Positions 21,965 to 32,166 of a stretch of 64,000 nucleotides of DNA are shown one piece after another (the first letter of the stretch is position 1; each line of letters begins with the position of its first letter). Origin of the DNA: Entoloma clypeatum. Lineage: Eukaryota; Basidiomycota; Agaricomycetes; Agaricales; Entolomataceae. The position numbers were made by a program, and so were the translations under genes. The notes beneath the pieces are model-generated. The model worked only from the letters and a program-made list of their open reading frames with translations, did not search any database and was not told where the DNA came from. The stretch is taken from positions 62,001 through 126,000 of the forward strand of contig OY751486.1 of assembly GCA_963565915.1 (NCBI GenBank), in the 5' to 3' direction.

Positions 21965-22953
21965 TCACGACTGAAGTGACCCGTTTTGTTACATCTGAAG
22001 CATGCATTGGCATTCTTGCCTTTGACGCGTGAAGTATCAATGTCCATTGCATTAGGGTCCCTTGTCAGCAGAGCGGATGCGGATGCGACCGGAGCTGTAC
22101 ACGGAGTGAATGGAATGTAGGGGCGAGGGAATACTGAGGTGCCAGGTACTCTTGGTCCGACGACGTTGCGGAAGGCAGATGTGCGGGTCGGAGCAGTGGC
22201 TTTGAAGGCTTTGTTGGCAATTCTATTGTCGTCGTTGACTCGTGCTGCAGAGTACCACTCATCGGGGTTGTCGTCCGCAGGCCGTCCGTGGGTCAGGGTG
22301 GCGATCTCGTTCTGAATGTCGGAACGGAGACCATGGCGGAATTTGAGTACTATATTGGTATCCTCCTGATAGCCTGCTTTGTCAATGTAGTCTTTGAACT
22401 CGTCAATATAGGTCTCGACATCCCGTTGACCTTGATAATAGGATTCTCCTTCGAGGATCAGTCTCGCGTCCTGTTCCTCATTCTTCGGAGTGAACTCCGT
22501 TGTAAAGACGGCGCGGAAGTCCACCCAAGTCCGATAAGGCGGAGCACCGGTCCTCCGCTCTTGTCGGATAATGCGATCCGCAAAGCGTGCTGCGCGTCCA
22601 CTCTTCATGAAAGATAAGGCCCAATAAATTTTAGCGTGGTCGTCTGCGAACTGTTCCGGAGCCAGCCCCATAAACAATTCACAGGAGTTTAGAAAGGTCC
22701 AGCCATTTGCGCGCGATCCGTCGAAGTCTGACGGATTGGCGGGTTTTGCTCGACGCACGCCCGGATTGGCCGGAGCGAGCGGAGCAGGTGGAGGTGCGGG
22801 TGCGGGAGCAGGTGGGATAGGTGGCGGAGCTGGGGCAGGAATTGCGTTGAAGGCGAGGAGGAGTTGGTCAAGTTGAGTAGAGATATCAGCGAGAGTTTGA
22901 CGTTGTTCCTGGAACTTGTGCTCGAGCTGTTCAAGGCGATTGGGGTCGTCCAT
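21799..22953 (-). CDS. gypsy-1 Gag
   Basis: A 384-residue capsid/nucleocapsid precursor starting at ATG 22953. It has an N-terminal coiled coil (LEQLEHKFQEQRQTL), a Pro/Ala-rich linker (about residues 50-70) and a retrotransposon gag core with MGLAPEQFADDHAKIYWAL. One CCHC zinc knuckle (CFRCNKTGHFSRECP) lies near residue 325, and the tail is acidic. The frame is intact. It packages element RNA into virus-like particles and overlaps pol in the -1 frame. Confidence 0.93.
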   Translation of the reverse strand: MDDPNRLEQLEHKFQEQRQTLADISTQLDQLLLAFNAIPAPAPPPIPPAPAPAPPPAPLAPANPGVRRAKPANPSDFDGSRANGWTFLNSCELFMGLAPEQFADDHAKIYWALSFMKSGRAARFADRIIRQERRTGAPPYRTWVDFRAVFTTEFTPKNEEQDARLILEGESYYQGQRDVETYIDEFKDYIDKAGYQEDTNIVLKFRHGLRSDIQNEIATLTHGRPADDNPDEWYSAARVNDDNRIANKAFKATAPTRTSAFRNVVGPRVPGTSVFPRPYIPFTPCTAPVASASALLTRDPNAMDIDTSRVKGKNANACFRCNKTGHFSRECPLRFDVRFMTMEEQDEFIMEQLVVKDAAEGNSVPPTESAESEGGQEDFPPHNE

Positions 22954-23102
22954 TACTATGCGCGGAGCAGAATCACCAGTTACGGAGAGGTAATTAGAAG
23001 AACTGGAAGGGGTGTGAGATGTATCGGAGTCGGACGCGGACGAAGCTACTCCGAAGCGCGGAATCGTGACAACGATGCAATCGGACCCGGTCCAATTAGA
23101 TG

Positions 23103-23112
23103 AGAACTTTCT
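23103..23112 (-). promoter_or_regulatory. gypsy-1 putative self-primer binding site
   Basis: Two bases inside the 5' LTR (23115-23558), the minus strand reads AGAAAGTTCT. The LTR itself carries the exact 10-base complement AGAACTTTCT (minus strand, 23233-23242), about 30 nt downstream of an AT-rich TATTTAT tract. This matches the Tf1/sushi arrangement, where the RNA 5' end folds back to prime cDNA synthesis. No tRNA-complementary site was seen here. Confidence 0.55.
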
Positions 23113-23114
23113 AC

Positions 23115-23558
23115 TGTAAGGGCGACCTTACGATCCAAGACTCAAACTCAGATACTTGCAAGGGAGATCCGAAGTTTAGATTGAGCAGTCTGATAAGTAA
23201 TACAACACACACCTTGCAAGGGAGATCCGAAGAGAAAGTTCTAAGGATTCCCCTGCAAGCTAGCGAGATAAATAGTAAAATGAGATATGAAATAAAAGAT
23301 AAAACGAGACATAGGAATGATGAGTAATGGTCGGGAGTAGGGATGGGGGATGAATGGAAACGAGATGAATGATAGTACCTGCGATCCGACGTGCGGAGGA
23401 GCGGAGGGGCGCGGAGTCGTCGGATGTGGAGAGGTGCAGAGAGGTGAATAAGATATCAGAGGCAACAGATACGATCGGAGGGCGTCGGAGGGCGTCGGAG
23501 GGCGTTGGAGATGGTGGAAATGAACGGAAAGGGAAAGTGCAAAGTGGTTGCCCTTACA
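23115..23558 (-). repeat. gypsy-1 5' LTR
   Basis: A 444-bp LTR at the transcriptional start side of the minus-strand element, nearly identical to the LTR at 17439-17882. Confidence 0.95.
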
Positions 23559-23943
23559 GCGCCAACTTCATTCCGCCCCCGAATTCCGAGGTCGCTCCTT
23601 CCTCCCTCTCCACACCGGAGACAAAGAGAAGGTATTCCAGCCGGACCACGTCAAAGGTGGACCCTGGCTCAATTCCTGGGCGGGCAACAACAACGCGCTG
23701 TTCGCTCGCCTCACCCGCGCCACCCTGGGTCATGCCCCCATTGGTGCATACAGACAACGCTTCAAACATCCAGGCCCATTTACATGCGCCTGCGACGATG
23801 GCACTCTCGAGACGGTTGATCACCTCCTCCACAAATGTCCTCTCTTTGATAGGGACGACGTCTCCAACAAACGGTACAACATCGGCAATTTCCTGGGGAT
23901 GCTCTCAAACCATCCCGCGTTATTCGCCTTTCCCCCACCCTAA
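23559..23943 (+). pseudogene. LINE C-terminal zinc-finger region
   Basis: This is the continuation of the LINE frame after gypsy-1: NFIPPPEFRGRSFLP, then a Cys/His motif of the form C-x-C, then ETVDHLLHKCPLFD, ending at TAA. Such a C-terminal zinc finger (C-x-C...H...C) is typical of LINEs with RNase H. It is the same ORF as 15925-17438, physically separated by the insertion. Confidence 0.8.
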
Positions 23944-24262
23944 CTTATCGGGTGAGCTTCAGTGCTATGTTTTCTCTCTTTCACGGTCTCTTTAGTTACT
24001 ACGGTCTCTGCCTACGGGCGTATGTAGTTTATATACGGGGTCTGTTCTGGTGGACTTGATCCATGGGCGGACCCCACTCTAGGATACTTATATATTTCTC
24101 CGCACATGTGCCGTGACCACAGGGCATTACTCTCCAATACTCTCGTATGTAGTTCTCGTTAAATTTGTAACTTAGTGTACAAGACCGGACTGCGATCGGG
24201 CGCCGGAATATAAATTGAGGTTTTTAAAAAAAAAAAAAAAAAAAAAAAGTTGTGTTATGATT

Positions 24263-24580
24263 AACCATCCCGCGTTATTCGCCTTCCCCCCACCCTAATT
24301 TATCGGGTGAGCTTCAGTGTTATGGTTTTCTTTCTTTCACAGTCTCTTTAGTTACTACGGTCTCTGCCTACGGGCGTATGTAGTTTATATACGGGGTCTG
24401 TTCTGGTGGACTTGATCCATGGGTGGACCCCACTCTCAGATACTTATATATATTTCTCTCCGCACATGTGCCGTGACCACAGGGCATTACTCTCCAATAC
24501 TCTCGTATGTAGTTCTCGTTAAATTTGTAACCTAGTGTACAAGACCGGACTGCGATCGGGCGCCGGAATATAAATTGAGG

Positions 24581-24614
<34 letters not shown>
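24263..24614 (+). mobile_element. second, short LINE 3' copy
   Basis: This repeats the last about 340 bp of the LINE (compare 23911-24248), with scattered substitutions and its own longer poly(A), 24588-24614. It is flanked by the same 14-bp duplication GTTGTGTTATGATT (24249-24262 and 24615-24628). The tandem therefore has three copies of one target site. Confidence 0.9.
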
Positions 24615-24615
<1 letters not shown>

Positions 24616-24978
24616 TTGTGTTATGATTGCTCTTATCTTATCCTATTATCTAATCTCATCTTTATCTTATCTCTTTATCTTATCTCATCTTATCCTATCT
24701 CTTGATCTTATCCTATCTTATCTGAAACCTTTATCTTATCCTACCTCATGTTAGACACATGTTATTCTAGAACAGTCTTAGTTACTGTGCACCTCATTTA
24801 TGCCTCATGGTATTTACATATATAAGTAGCCTACTTTCCTTTGTATTCTGTAGCTTGTTCTCTTGAGATCCCATGTGGGTCAATAGTCAGCATTGCTCCT
24901 TTGTCTTGATGGCATCATATCACCTCTCCTTGCACGTTTTATGTTCGGGCCTGTGGATGTAGTCGTCAGACTCACATG

Positions 24979-25287
24979 TGTTGAAACTTTTCCCATCACG
25001 TAGATTAGATTAGATTAGATTACATCACGTGGCATTTACATATCTTCATTACATACTTGTTTGGTTGGTACAAACAGTAGTACGGTATATAAGACCAGGA
25101 AACTGTCAATATCAACAAGTTGTCTCTTGACTCTTAACCAGCTCCATCGCTCTTACCAGCCTCAACCGCTCTCACCAGCCTCACCCCTCCCAAACCATGT
25201 AAGTGGCTAGAACGGTTATGTAGAGTACTTCCACTGTAGCAGGTTGCTCAGTACATCTGTGGCTAACGCCCAGGTGGAACTTCAACA
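24979..25287 (+). repeat. copia A2 5' LTR
   Basis: 309 bp, TGTTGAA to TTCAACA. It includes a TATA-like GGTATATAAG at about 25084-25093 and the splice-donor-like ATGTAAGT at 25197-25204. Confidence 0.95.
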
Positions 25288-25637
25288 GGTTATGGGCCCC
25301 GGATAGCAGAGGGACTTGGGAAACGCTGGCAACAGCGAGTACCTGCCCACTCTACCCTGGTTGGCAAAGAACCGATCGAAAGATCTAGGTTCTGAGTCTT
25401 ACTTCTTCACATATGAACCTGGGAACGCCATTACGACAAGTACCTGTCATGAAACATCCCTAAGGGGATTGACCTAGTACACTCCATGTGGAAACATTGA
25501 TCGCACCTTATACGTTTCTGACATATAAAGGGTTTTCCCGTGACCGCTATTCCTAAAGGGAATATGTCATAAGGAATCATTTAATTGTTTTCTTAAATCA
25601 TATTCATAACACATCACTGATTGGGAACCCTTTTTAG
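25199..25637 (+). promoter_or_regulatory. predicted leader intron of copia A2
   Basis: Donor GTAAGT at 25199 in the LTR, branch-like CTGAT at about 25616-25620 and acceptor CCCTTTTTAG at 25637, 11 nt before the gag ATG (25649). Splicing would remove the start-stop ATGTAA and the whole primer binding site. The donor hexamer is kept in the LTR at 49612 even though the overlapping ATG is lost there, which favours a splice function. Confidence 0.55.
25288..25302 (+). promoter_or_regulatory. primer binding site, half-tRNA-iMet type
   Basis: GGTTATGGGCCCCGG directly follows the 5' LTR. It matches the primer binding site type of Drosophila copia, which pairs with the anticodon-loop end of a cleaved initiator-Met tRNA rather than with the tRNA 3' end. 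The same sequence follows the copia-B LTR at 36529. Confidence 0.7.
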
Positions 25638-25648
25638 ATTCATCTACA

Positions 25649-28600
25649 ATGTCTACCTCTTGCTCTGCCCTCGACTCCATCGCCATCTTCGACGGCATTG
25701 ACTACCAGAGTTGGGCCGAAAAAATGAAGTCGTACCTTCTCCATCAAGGAGTCTGGCGCCTCGTATCCGGCGACATTGAGCGCCCCGACATCAAGGACTT
25801 TATGGTCACAGTCTCCACCCCTGCCTCCGCCACTTCAACATCTGCGACATCTGCGACTCAACCTCCGGCGGTCACTATCACTGTCGACCATCCCGCCTTC
25901 GCCAAAGAAAAGAAGGCCTGGATCAGAGACGACGACATGGCTCTGGGTTCCATCCGTCTCAAAGTCTCCGAAGCTATCAGGAGGCACATCAAGGACGCCT
26001 CAACCTCAAAGGAAGCTTGGACATCTTTGAAAGACGCGTATTCGAAGGTCTCCCCCGCCACCATTTTTGGCGACTTCAAGGCTGCTGCCTCCTTCAAGCT
26101 CTCGGGTCGCGACCCCGTACCGGAAATCGAGCACCTCGGATCACTCTTCGCTCGCCTCAGCGACGCGAAGTTCATCATGCCTGATCTGATGCAGACTATG
26201 ATCCTGGCAAGTGCCATCCCTGACGCTTGGTCGTCTCTCTCCACTGCCCTCTTCCAGGTCTACGACACCGATGACTTCACATGGCAGGCCGTCGCCGACA
26301 GCATCGTATCGGAGTACAGGCGCAAGTATGCAATTGGGTCTACTCGGGCGTCCAACGAGCAGGCCCGGAAAATCTCCGGGACCAAGCGAAAGGGGCAAGA
26401 CCCCAAATGGGAAAAGCAAACAGCGCCGAGTACCTCACGTAACAATGCTGACGAGCAGCCTAACTCGACCGACCCGAGTACCGCTTCTGAAAAGAAGAAG
26501 GGAAAGGGACGCTGGCGCAACCAGAAGAAACGCGCCAACAATGCCAACAACGACTCTGACCACGCCGAGGAAATGGTCGAATTCATCGCACCGGCCATTG
26601 AGCAGTCCCCTCGTGATCCTGCTCCCTGTCCTCTTCCTCCTCGTCAACGTGCCCCTTGCCCTCTCCCTCCTCGTCATGCACCTACCTTCACCACTGTAAC
26701 GGGCCGCGGGAAAACTACGAGTACCGCACAGCCTGAATCGGAGAAAATGCAGTCACTCCTGCAACGCATGAACCCGCCTCCTTCTCAGTACACCGGGCTT
26801 CCCTCTGGAAAGCCGTCTGTGTGGAAAAAGAACGAGAGGGTGCGAAGACTCGCCCGAGAAATTGGTGCTCAACCCTCTGGGTCAAACCTCCGTATCTTAG
26901 ATACCATCATTCCTGACATCGACGAAAGGCCGGCTAAACAGCGTCGCGTAGCCCCGTCGATAGAAGAATCACTGAAAATGATGGACATCGACCAGGAACG
27001 GATGGGGCCGGATGTATTTGAGGACGAGATAGAACTTGACGGTTCGTCAAAACCCTTTCTTAAACCTTACCAATTGCAGAAAGCTAACAATACCTCTCAA
27101 CAGACGTATGACATAATAGCCAGTACCAGTACAGAATGCGTAGATCACTTTAGCAGTGATTTACATAAAAAATATATTAAACATTTTGCTTCTTGTACAC
27201 ATTGTAAGGAAAAAGAACGCGCGCAGTGGATATTAGATTCCGGCGCCTCTTTACACTTCACCTATGAGTTTAAGGACTTTGCATATTATAGACCTCTCAC
27301 GGTCAAGCGGTTCGTCCAAACTGCAGCCAAAGGGAAGAAACTGGAAATTCTTGGAGTTGGGGCTGTTCCAGTACGGCACACCCTAAATGGGGAAGTTAAA
27401 ACCCATCTTCTCAGACCGGTGTTCTACATCCCGGACATGGACACACGTCTATTGTCCCTAGGCGTCTTCCTTAACCATGGTTACAAAGTAGACGGGACTT
27501 GTGGAGAAATTAACATCTCCAAAGGGCTGAGCAAAATCCAGTTTTCGCCCCACATCCTTGGTCAGACCATTTACTGGTTAGACACTGAAATACGCTATGA
27601 CCAGATCCATGCAATCTCGAGCGAAATCACTGTTGAAACATGGCACAAGCGCCTTGGTCACCCAAATGATCAAGCACTCCGAAAGATTCCCACCAGTACC
27701 AAAGGGGTACCTGAAACACTAGTACGTGAGAAATCACAGGAAAGTTGCACAGGTTGCCTCAAAGGGAAAATGCCGAATCAGTCATATCCCAATTCGATAA
27801 GAAGGGCAACAAAAACCTTTGATCTGATCCATTCCGATCTCAAACAAATATCCACGGCATCATACCACAAATATAAATATTTCCTTACGTTTTTGGACGA
27901 TTTTTCATCCCACGTCTGGGTCGTCCTGCTTAGGAAGAAGTCGGATGCTATCATGGCACTATGACAATTCCTTGCGATGATCCAGAATCAATTCGCCGCC
28001 ACTCCTAGGAAATGGCGAGTTGATGGAGGTGGAGAATTTAACGAATACAAGGATGTACTTGCCGATCATGGAGTTCTGATCAACATCACGCTCCCGTATC
28101 AGCACCAGCAGAATGGTAGAGCAGAACAGATAAATCGAACCCTGTGGGAGAAATCTCAGGCCTTGCGCTTCGACGTGTGCTTACCCCCTATGTGGTGGGA
28201 ATTCTGTTTGGAACATGCAGCGTTTCTCTACAACAGAACTCCCATGCAGCGTCTCAAATGGAATACCCCTTACTTCAGGGTGACCAATGAGATCCCCGAT
28301 ATGTCAAGCATCAGAGTCTTCGGATATCAGGCATATGTGTATATCCCAAAGGAAAAACGTAGAAATTCCCTGGAGTCTAGATCTCGATTGATGATTTATC
28401 TCGGATTAAAGCCAGGGGTCAAAGGATACCGTTTCATGGATCCTGAGACTAATACAATTTTCATGGGTGGGAAAGCTATCTTTGATGAAAGCAAGTACCC
28501 TAGATGCCACATCGACCCTTTGCCAGAAAACCATCCAGAAATGGAAAACCCAGAACCAGCTGATGAGTTTGAGGACCTCATTCCCGGAAACGATGACAAT

Positions 28601-30448
28601 GACAGTCATTACAAAAAACATCACGACCCTGTTCCCACTGGACAGGATCACCCTGAATCAGACGATGATTTGCCGCGTAGCGAGCCCGATGACGAGCCAC
28701 GAGTACCCACTCCAGAGCCCGAGCAAGTACCAGATCGACCGATCAGGGAACGACGAGTTCGGAGAATGCCAGACAGCATCTATGGGGAAGACACCCCTGC
28801 TTCTGATCTTGAAAAAATGGATTGAAGACGTAGATTGGGCGGTCAAACAGCATGGATGAACGATCTCCTGATGGAGGCAATCTCCATCCAAGTAGGCATC
28901 ATCGAAATGTCACACAAAGACATATACTCTCTTCCGAACAAAGAAGATTGGTATGCGGCAGAACGAAAAGAGCTAGACATGCTCAAAAGCCGCGGGGTGA
29001 TCACGGAGTTAGTACCCCTACCTACAGGGAGGAAAGCTCTAAGGAACAAATGGGTTTACAACGAAAAATCCGACGGGCGTTTGAAAGCGCGCCTTGTTGC
29101 AAAAGGTTTCTCACAGGTAGAAGGGATTGACTTCGATCAGATCTTCTCACCAGTAGTGAGATACGAGACCGTCCGATTAATTCTGGCATTGACAGCCCTT
29201 GAAGGGTGGTTCATGACACTCTTGGACGTCTCAGCAGCCTTCCTCTATGGAACACTCCGTGAGGTAATTTACATGCAACAGCCTGAGGGCTACATAGTAA
29301 AAGGAAAAGAAAACCTCGTGTACCGACTATACAAAGCCCTATACGGACTCAAGCAGGCCGCATTAGCCTGGTGGAGGGAACTCGATTCCTCCATGAAAAA
29401 GCTCGGCTTTGTCCGGCTTCACTCCGATGCGGGAGTTTTCATTCACACAAGTACCAAAGGGGAAACTGTGATCGCCGTCATTTATGTCGATGACTCTGCT
29501 TTTCTCGGCACAAACCAGGAATACACGCTGGAAAAAAAGAAGGCCTTCATGACAACATGGGAATGTAGGGACCTAGGCCACCTAGTCCCTGATGGGGAAC
29601 CAAAAGAATTTCTCTCTATCCAAATAAGGCAACGTGGGAAGAGGATCTTCATTGATCAAGTACCCTACCTTGAGAAAATTCTCGCACGCATGGGGATGAG
29701 CGAATCTAATGCCACCCATACCCCACTCCCAATGGGCTACAAACCCATGAAATCTGAAGATGAACCCAATGCGGAACTCAGATCCAAATACCAATCCATC
29801 ATCGGATCATTATTGTACTTAATGATCGGGACAAGACCCGACATTTGTTTCGCCGTAATTAAAATGTCCCAATTTTCCGCAAACCCTACCAAACGCCATT
29901 TAGAAGTGGCAAGGGATATTTGCAGGTATTTGAAGGCAACAAAAAATTACGCGATCATGTATGATGGTGATTCTGGGAAAGGAATCTACGCATTCACAGA
30001 CTCCGATTGGGTGTCAGACGAAAACACCAGGAAGTCCACCACTGGTTACTTCGTATCGCTGGCATCTGGAGCAGTAACCTGGGTTTCATCGGCGCAAAAA
30101 ACCATTGCCCTCTCTTCCACGGAAGCAGAATACATGGCGCTATCAGATTGCAGTCGCGCAGTGACATGGCTTAGAAGCATGCTTGCCGAGCTTGGAATGC
30201 AGATCAGATCAGTACCGATCTACGGAGATAACAATGGCTCCGTCTTTATCGCATCCAACCCTGTAACTGAGAAGCGATCCAAGCACATTGACGTGCGATT
30301 CCACTTCGTCAGAGAAAAAGTCTCCGAAGGGATAATTACGGTCGAATTCATTGAAGGAGTGAACAACCCTGCAGACCTTTTAACTAAGAATCTGGGGAAA
30401 ATCCTCTTCAACAAGTTTATCCCGTACTTTGGATTGATAAAAAACTAG
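25649..30448 (+). pseudogene. copia A2 Gag-Pol polyprotein, two TGA stops
   Basis: One frame runs from ATG 25649 to TAG 30448. The gag part has the copia gag core (IFDGIDYQSWAEKMKSYLLHQG at its start) and an Arg/Lys-rich stretch, but no CCHC knuckle was seen. Then come protease (WILDSGASLHF), the integrase zinc finger (WHKRLGHPN, CTGC), the integrase core (HSDLKQI, VDGGGEF, E in GRAEQINRTL), RT (YVDDSAFLG) and RNase H (TDSDW). Stops are TGA at 27962-27964, where A3 has CGA, and TGA at 28823-28825, where A1 has CGA. The second TGA separates integrase from RT; the downstream frame has no ATG of its own at the junction. It is a dead copy unless read through. Confidence 0.93.
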
Positions 30449-30523
30449 GTGAAACAGAGTACCTATATATATATGTGGGAAAAAGTAAGATGTATTTAGA
30501 AGTATGTACTAAATATGGGGGGG

Positions 30524-30832
30524 TGTTGAAACTTTTCCCATCACGTAGATCAGATTAGATTAGATTACATCACGTGACATTTACATATCTTCATTACATA
30601 CTTGTTTGGTTGGTACAAACAGTAGTACGGTATATAAGACCAGGAAACTGTCAATATCAACAAGTTGTCTCTTGACTCTTAACCAGCTCCATCGCTCCTA
30701 CCAGCCTCAACCGCTCTCACCAGCCTCACCCCTCCCAAACCATGTAAGTGGCTAGAACGGTTATGTAGAGTACTTCCACTGTAGCAGGTTACTCAGTACA
30801 TCTGTGGCTAACGCCCAGGTGGAACTTCAACA
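30524..30832 (+). repeat. copia A2 3' LTR
   Basis: 309 bp, same ends as the 5' LTR, followed by the ACATG duplication and then the last 11 bp of the interrupted solo LTR. Confidence 0.95.
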
Positions 30833-30943
30833 ACATGTCGCCTCAACAAGTTGTTTTTGACAAGAGCCGTTCCTCTTCCTCTAACCACCACCATTGATTG
30901 TTAGGCGCCCGCGTTTTTCGTCGATCCGTGCTGGTTGTAGTAG

Positions 30944-31288
30944 TGTAAGGGCAACCTTACGATCCAAGACTCAAACTCAGATACTTGCAAGGGAGATCCG
31001 AAGAGAAAGTTCTAAGGATTCCCCTGCAAGCTAGCTGCGATAAATAGTAAAATGAGATATGAAATAAGAGATAAAACGAGACGCATGAATGATGAGCAAT
31101 GATCGGGAGTAGCGATGAAGGATGAATGGAAACAAGATGAATGATAGTACCTGCGATCTGACGTATGCGGAGAGGCGGATAAGATGTCGGAGACAGCGGA
31201 TACGATCGGAGGACGTCGGAGATGGTGGAATAGAAAGGAAAGGAGGAAAGTAAAGGAAAAGTGAAAAGTGAAAATGGTTGCCCTTACA
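30944..31288 (-). mobile_element. solo LTR of the gypsy-1 family
   Basis: A 345-bp LTR with the TGTAAGGGC and GCCCTTACA ends of gypsy-1 and a 5-bp duplication AGTAG on both sides (30939-30943 and 31289-31293). No internal region is present, so it is the product of LTR-LTR recombination. Orientation is assigned by similarity to gypsy-1. Confidence 0.93.
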
Positions 31289-32166
31289 AGTAGCACAGTA
31301 GCATCCAACACATCCTCTGTGCAGGTCTGGGTCTTTGACCTTGCATTGATACTACAATCTCGTCCTTCATGCCTCGCAAGAAGCCTTCCAAGCAGCAGAA
31401 TGCACCTAGTGTGCCCATTCCTGGCGCTCCCCCTGTAACAATGATCTTCTCCCAGATAATCATCCTCTCCACAAATACTTGGTTCGCCCCATTTTTGCCA
31501 ACATAGAACACACCGATTTCCTCGGCGATCTCGAACGTTCATTCTGCATGGACACCGTGAAATACTACTTTCGCGAGTCCCCTTTCACCTTTTCTGAACT
31601 GTCCCCAACATTCCGAAACCGTCTAAAGTACTTCTCGTCATGGATTGACCATTACACAGAACACTGACAGTTGGCGAACTCATCCACCCAGACGCCTTCA
31701 CCACCCCCTCCCCCACCAGCACCAGCTGCCCGCCAGTCCTGCTCGACGCAGACTCTCCCTCCCACGCACAAGGCACGTTCCTCACAAACACCTCATGCCC
31801 CCCACGCCTCTGCAGCAGCCCAGACCCGCTACAAGCGCCCACCCTTTCCTCCGTGCCTTCCCAGGCGCCGCCTCATGCTTGCGCTTCTGTGGCAGTCCAG
31901 GCCTCAGCCCTAGACCCACAAATGCCCACACCTCTTGCGCCTCCCCCGGCGCCTTCATCTCCCACACACTCCTACGCCTCTGTGGCCTCCACTTCCCCCA
32001 CACCCTCTCGTGCCCCCTCTCCCCTCCCTGTTCCTGTCCTGAAAGGGCCTTCAGTGGCTCCTCCGTCAGCTCCCCCTCCCCGGAAGGCTTTCTCCCCTTT
32101 GCTTCCGCCTTTCCCCCCCAGGATGCGCTCTCCATGCCCTCCCTCTCCCCCTTTCTTCCCCTACAT
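31289..32166. other. degenerate Pro/Ser/Thr-rich sequence, possible LINE ORF1 relic
   Basis: The short frames 31479-31667 and 31853-32236 (plus) cover this stretch. An ATG at 31369 begins a basic segment (PRKKPSKQQN), and further on SYASV-like and S-x-Q-T repeats sit in Pro-rich sequence split over frames. This composition is seen in some LINE ORF1 proteins, but no zinc finger or other diagnostic motif is present. I therefore do not name it. Confidence 0.3.

Larger units (their letters stand above)
17439..23558 (-). mobile_element. gypsy-1: full-length chromovirus (Ty3/gypsy)
   Basis: A 6120-bp LTR retrotransposon in reverse orientation. It has two 444-bp LTRs with 9-bp inverted ends (TGTAAGGGC and GCCCTTACA) and a 5-bp target duplication GCGCC (17434-17438 and 23559-23563). 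It carries gag and pol with a chromodomain. It is inserted in the LINE coding region: the LINE protein frame resumes after the duplication. The two LTRs are almost identical, so the insertion is recent. One TGA in pol is the only obvious lesion. Confidence 0.97.
15925..24248 (+). mobile_element. 5'-truncated LINE, later interrupted by gypsy-1
   Basis: A non-LTR retrotransposon copy running from the middle of its RT domain to a poly(A) tail at 24226-24248. It is split by gypsy-1 (17439-23558). It is flanked by a 14-bp target duplication, GTTGTGTTATGATT, at 15911-15924 and 24249-24262. The 3' UTR is 23944-24225. The 5' truncation, the poly(A) and the long duplication are the marks of target-primed reverse transcription. 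Confidence 0.9.
24979..30832 (+). mobile_element. copia A2: full-length Ty1/copia element
   Basis: A 5854-bp element with 309-bp LTRs (24979-25287 and 30524-30832) and a 5-bp target duplication ACATG (24974-24978 and 30833-30837). It has a tRNA-type primer binding site and a polypurine tract at about 30513-30523. A single gag-pol frame of about 1,600 codons is broken by two TGA codons. It is inserted near the end of the solo LTR of the gypsy-4 family. The LTRs are nearly identical, so insertion was recent. Confidence 0.97.
15915..30848 (+). mobile_element. solo LTR of the gypsy-4 family, split by three later insertions
   Basis: One solo LTR of about 371 bp can be pieced together from 15915-15924, 24629-24978 and 30838-30848. 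It begins TGTTATGATT and ends CGCCTCAACA, like the gypsy-4 LTR (reverse strand of 61365-61652). The middle shares TTGTTCTCTTGAGAT and a TTTACATATATAAGTA TATA region with that LTR. The flanking 5-bp duplication is AGTTG (15910-15914 and 30849-30853). Into it went two LINE copies near its start and copia A2 near its end. The central part contains a TTATC-rich tract. Confidence 0.8.

Noticed and set aside
24629..24745. A telomere-like or simple TTATC microsatellite
   Set aside because: The tract lies inside the split solo LTR, and the related gypsy-4 LTR has a similar GATAA-rich segment.
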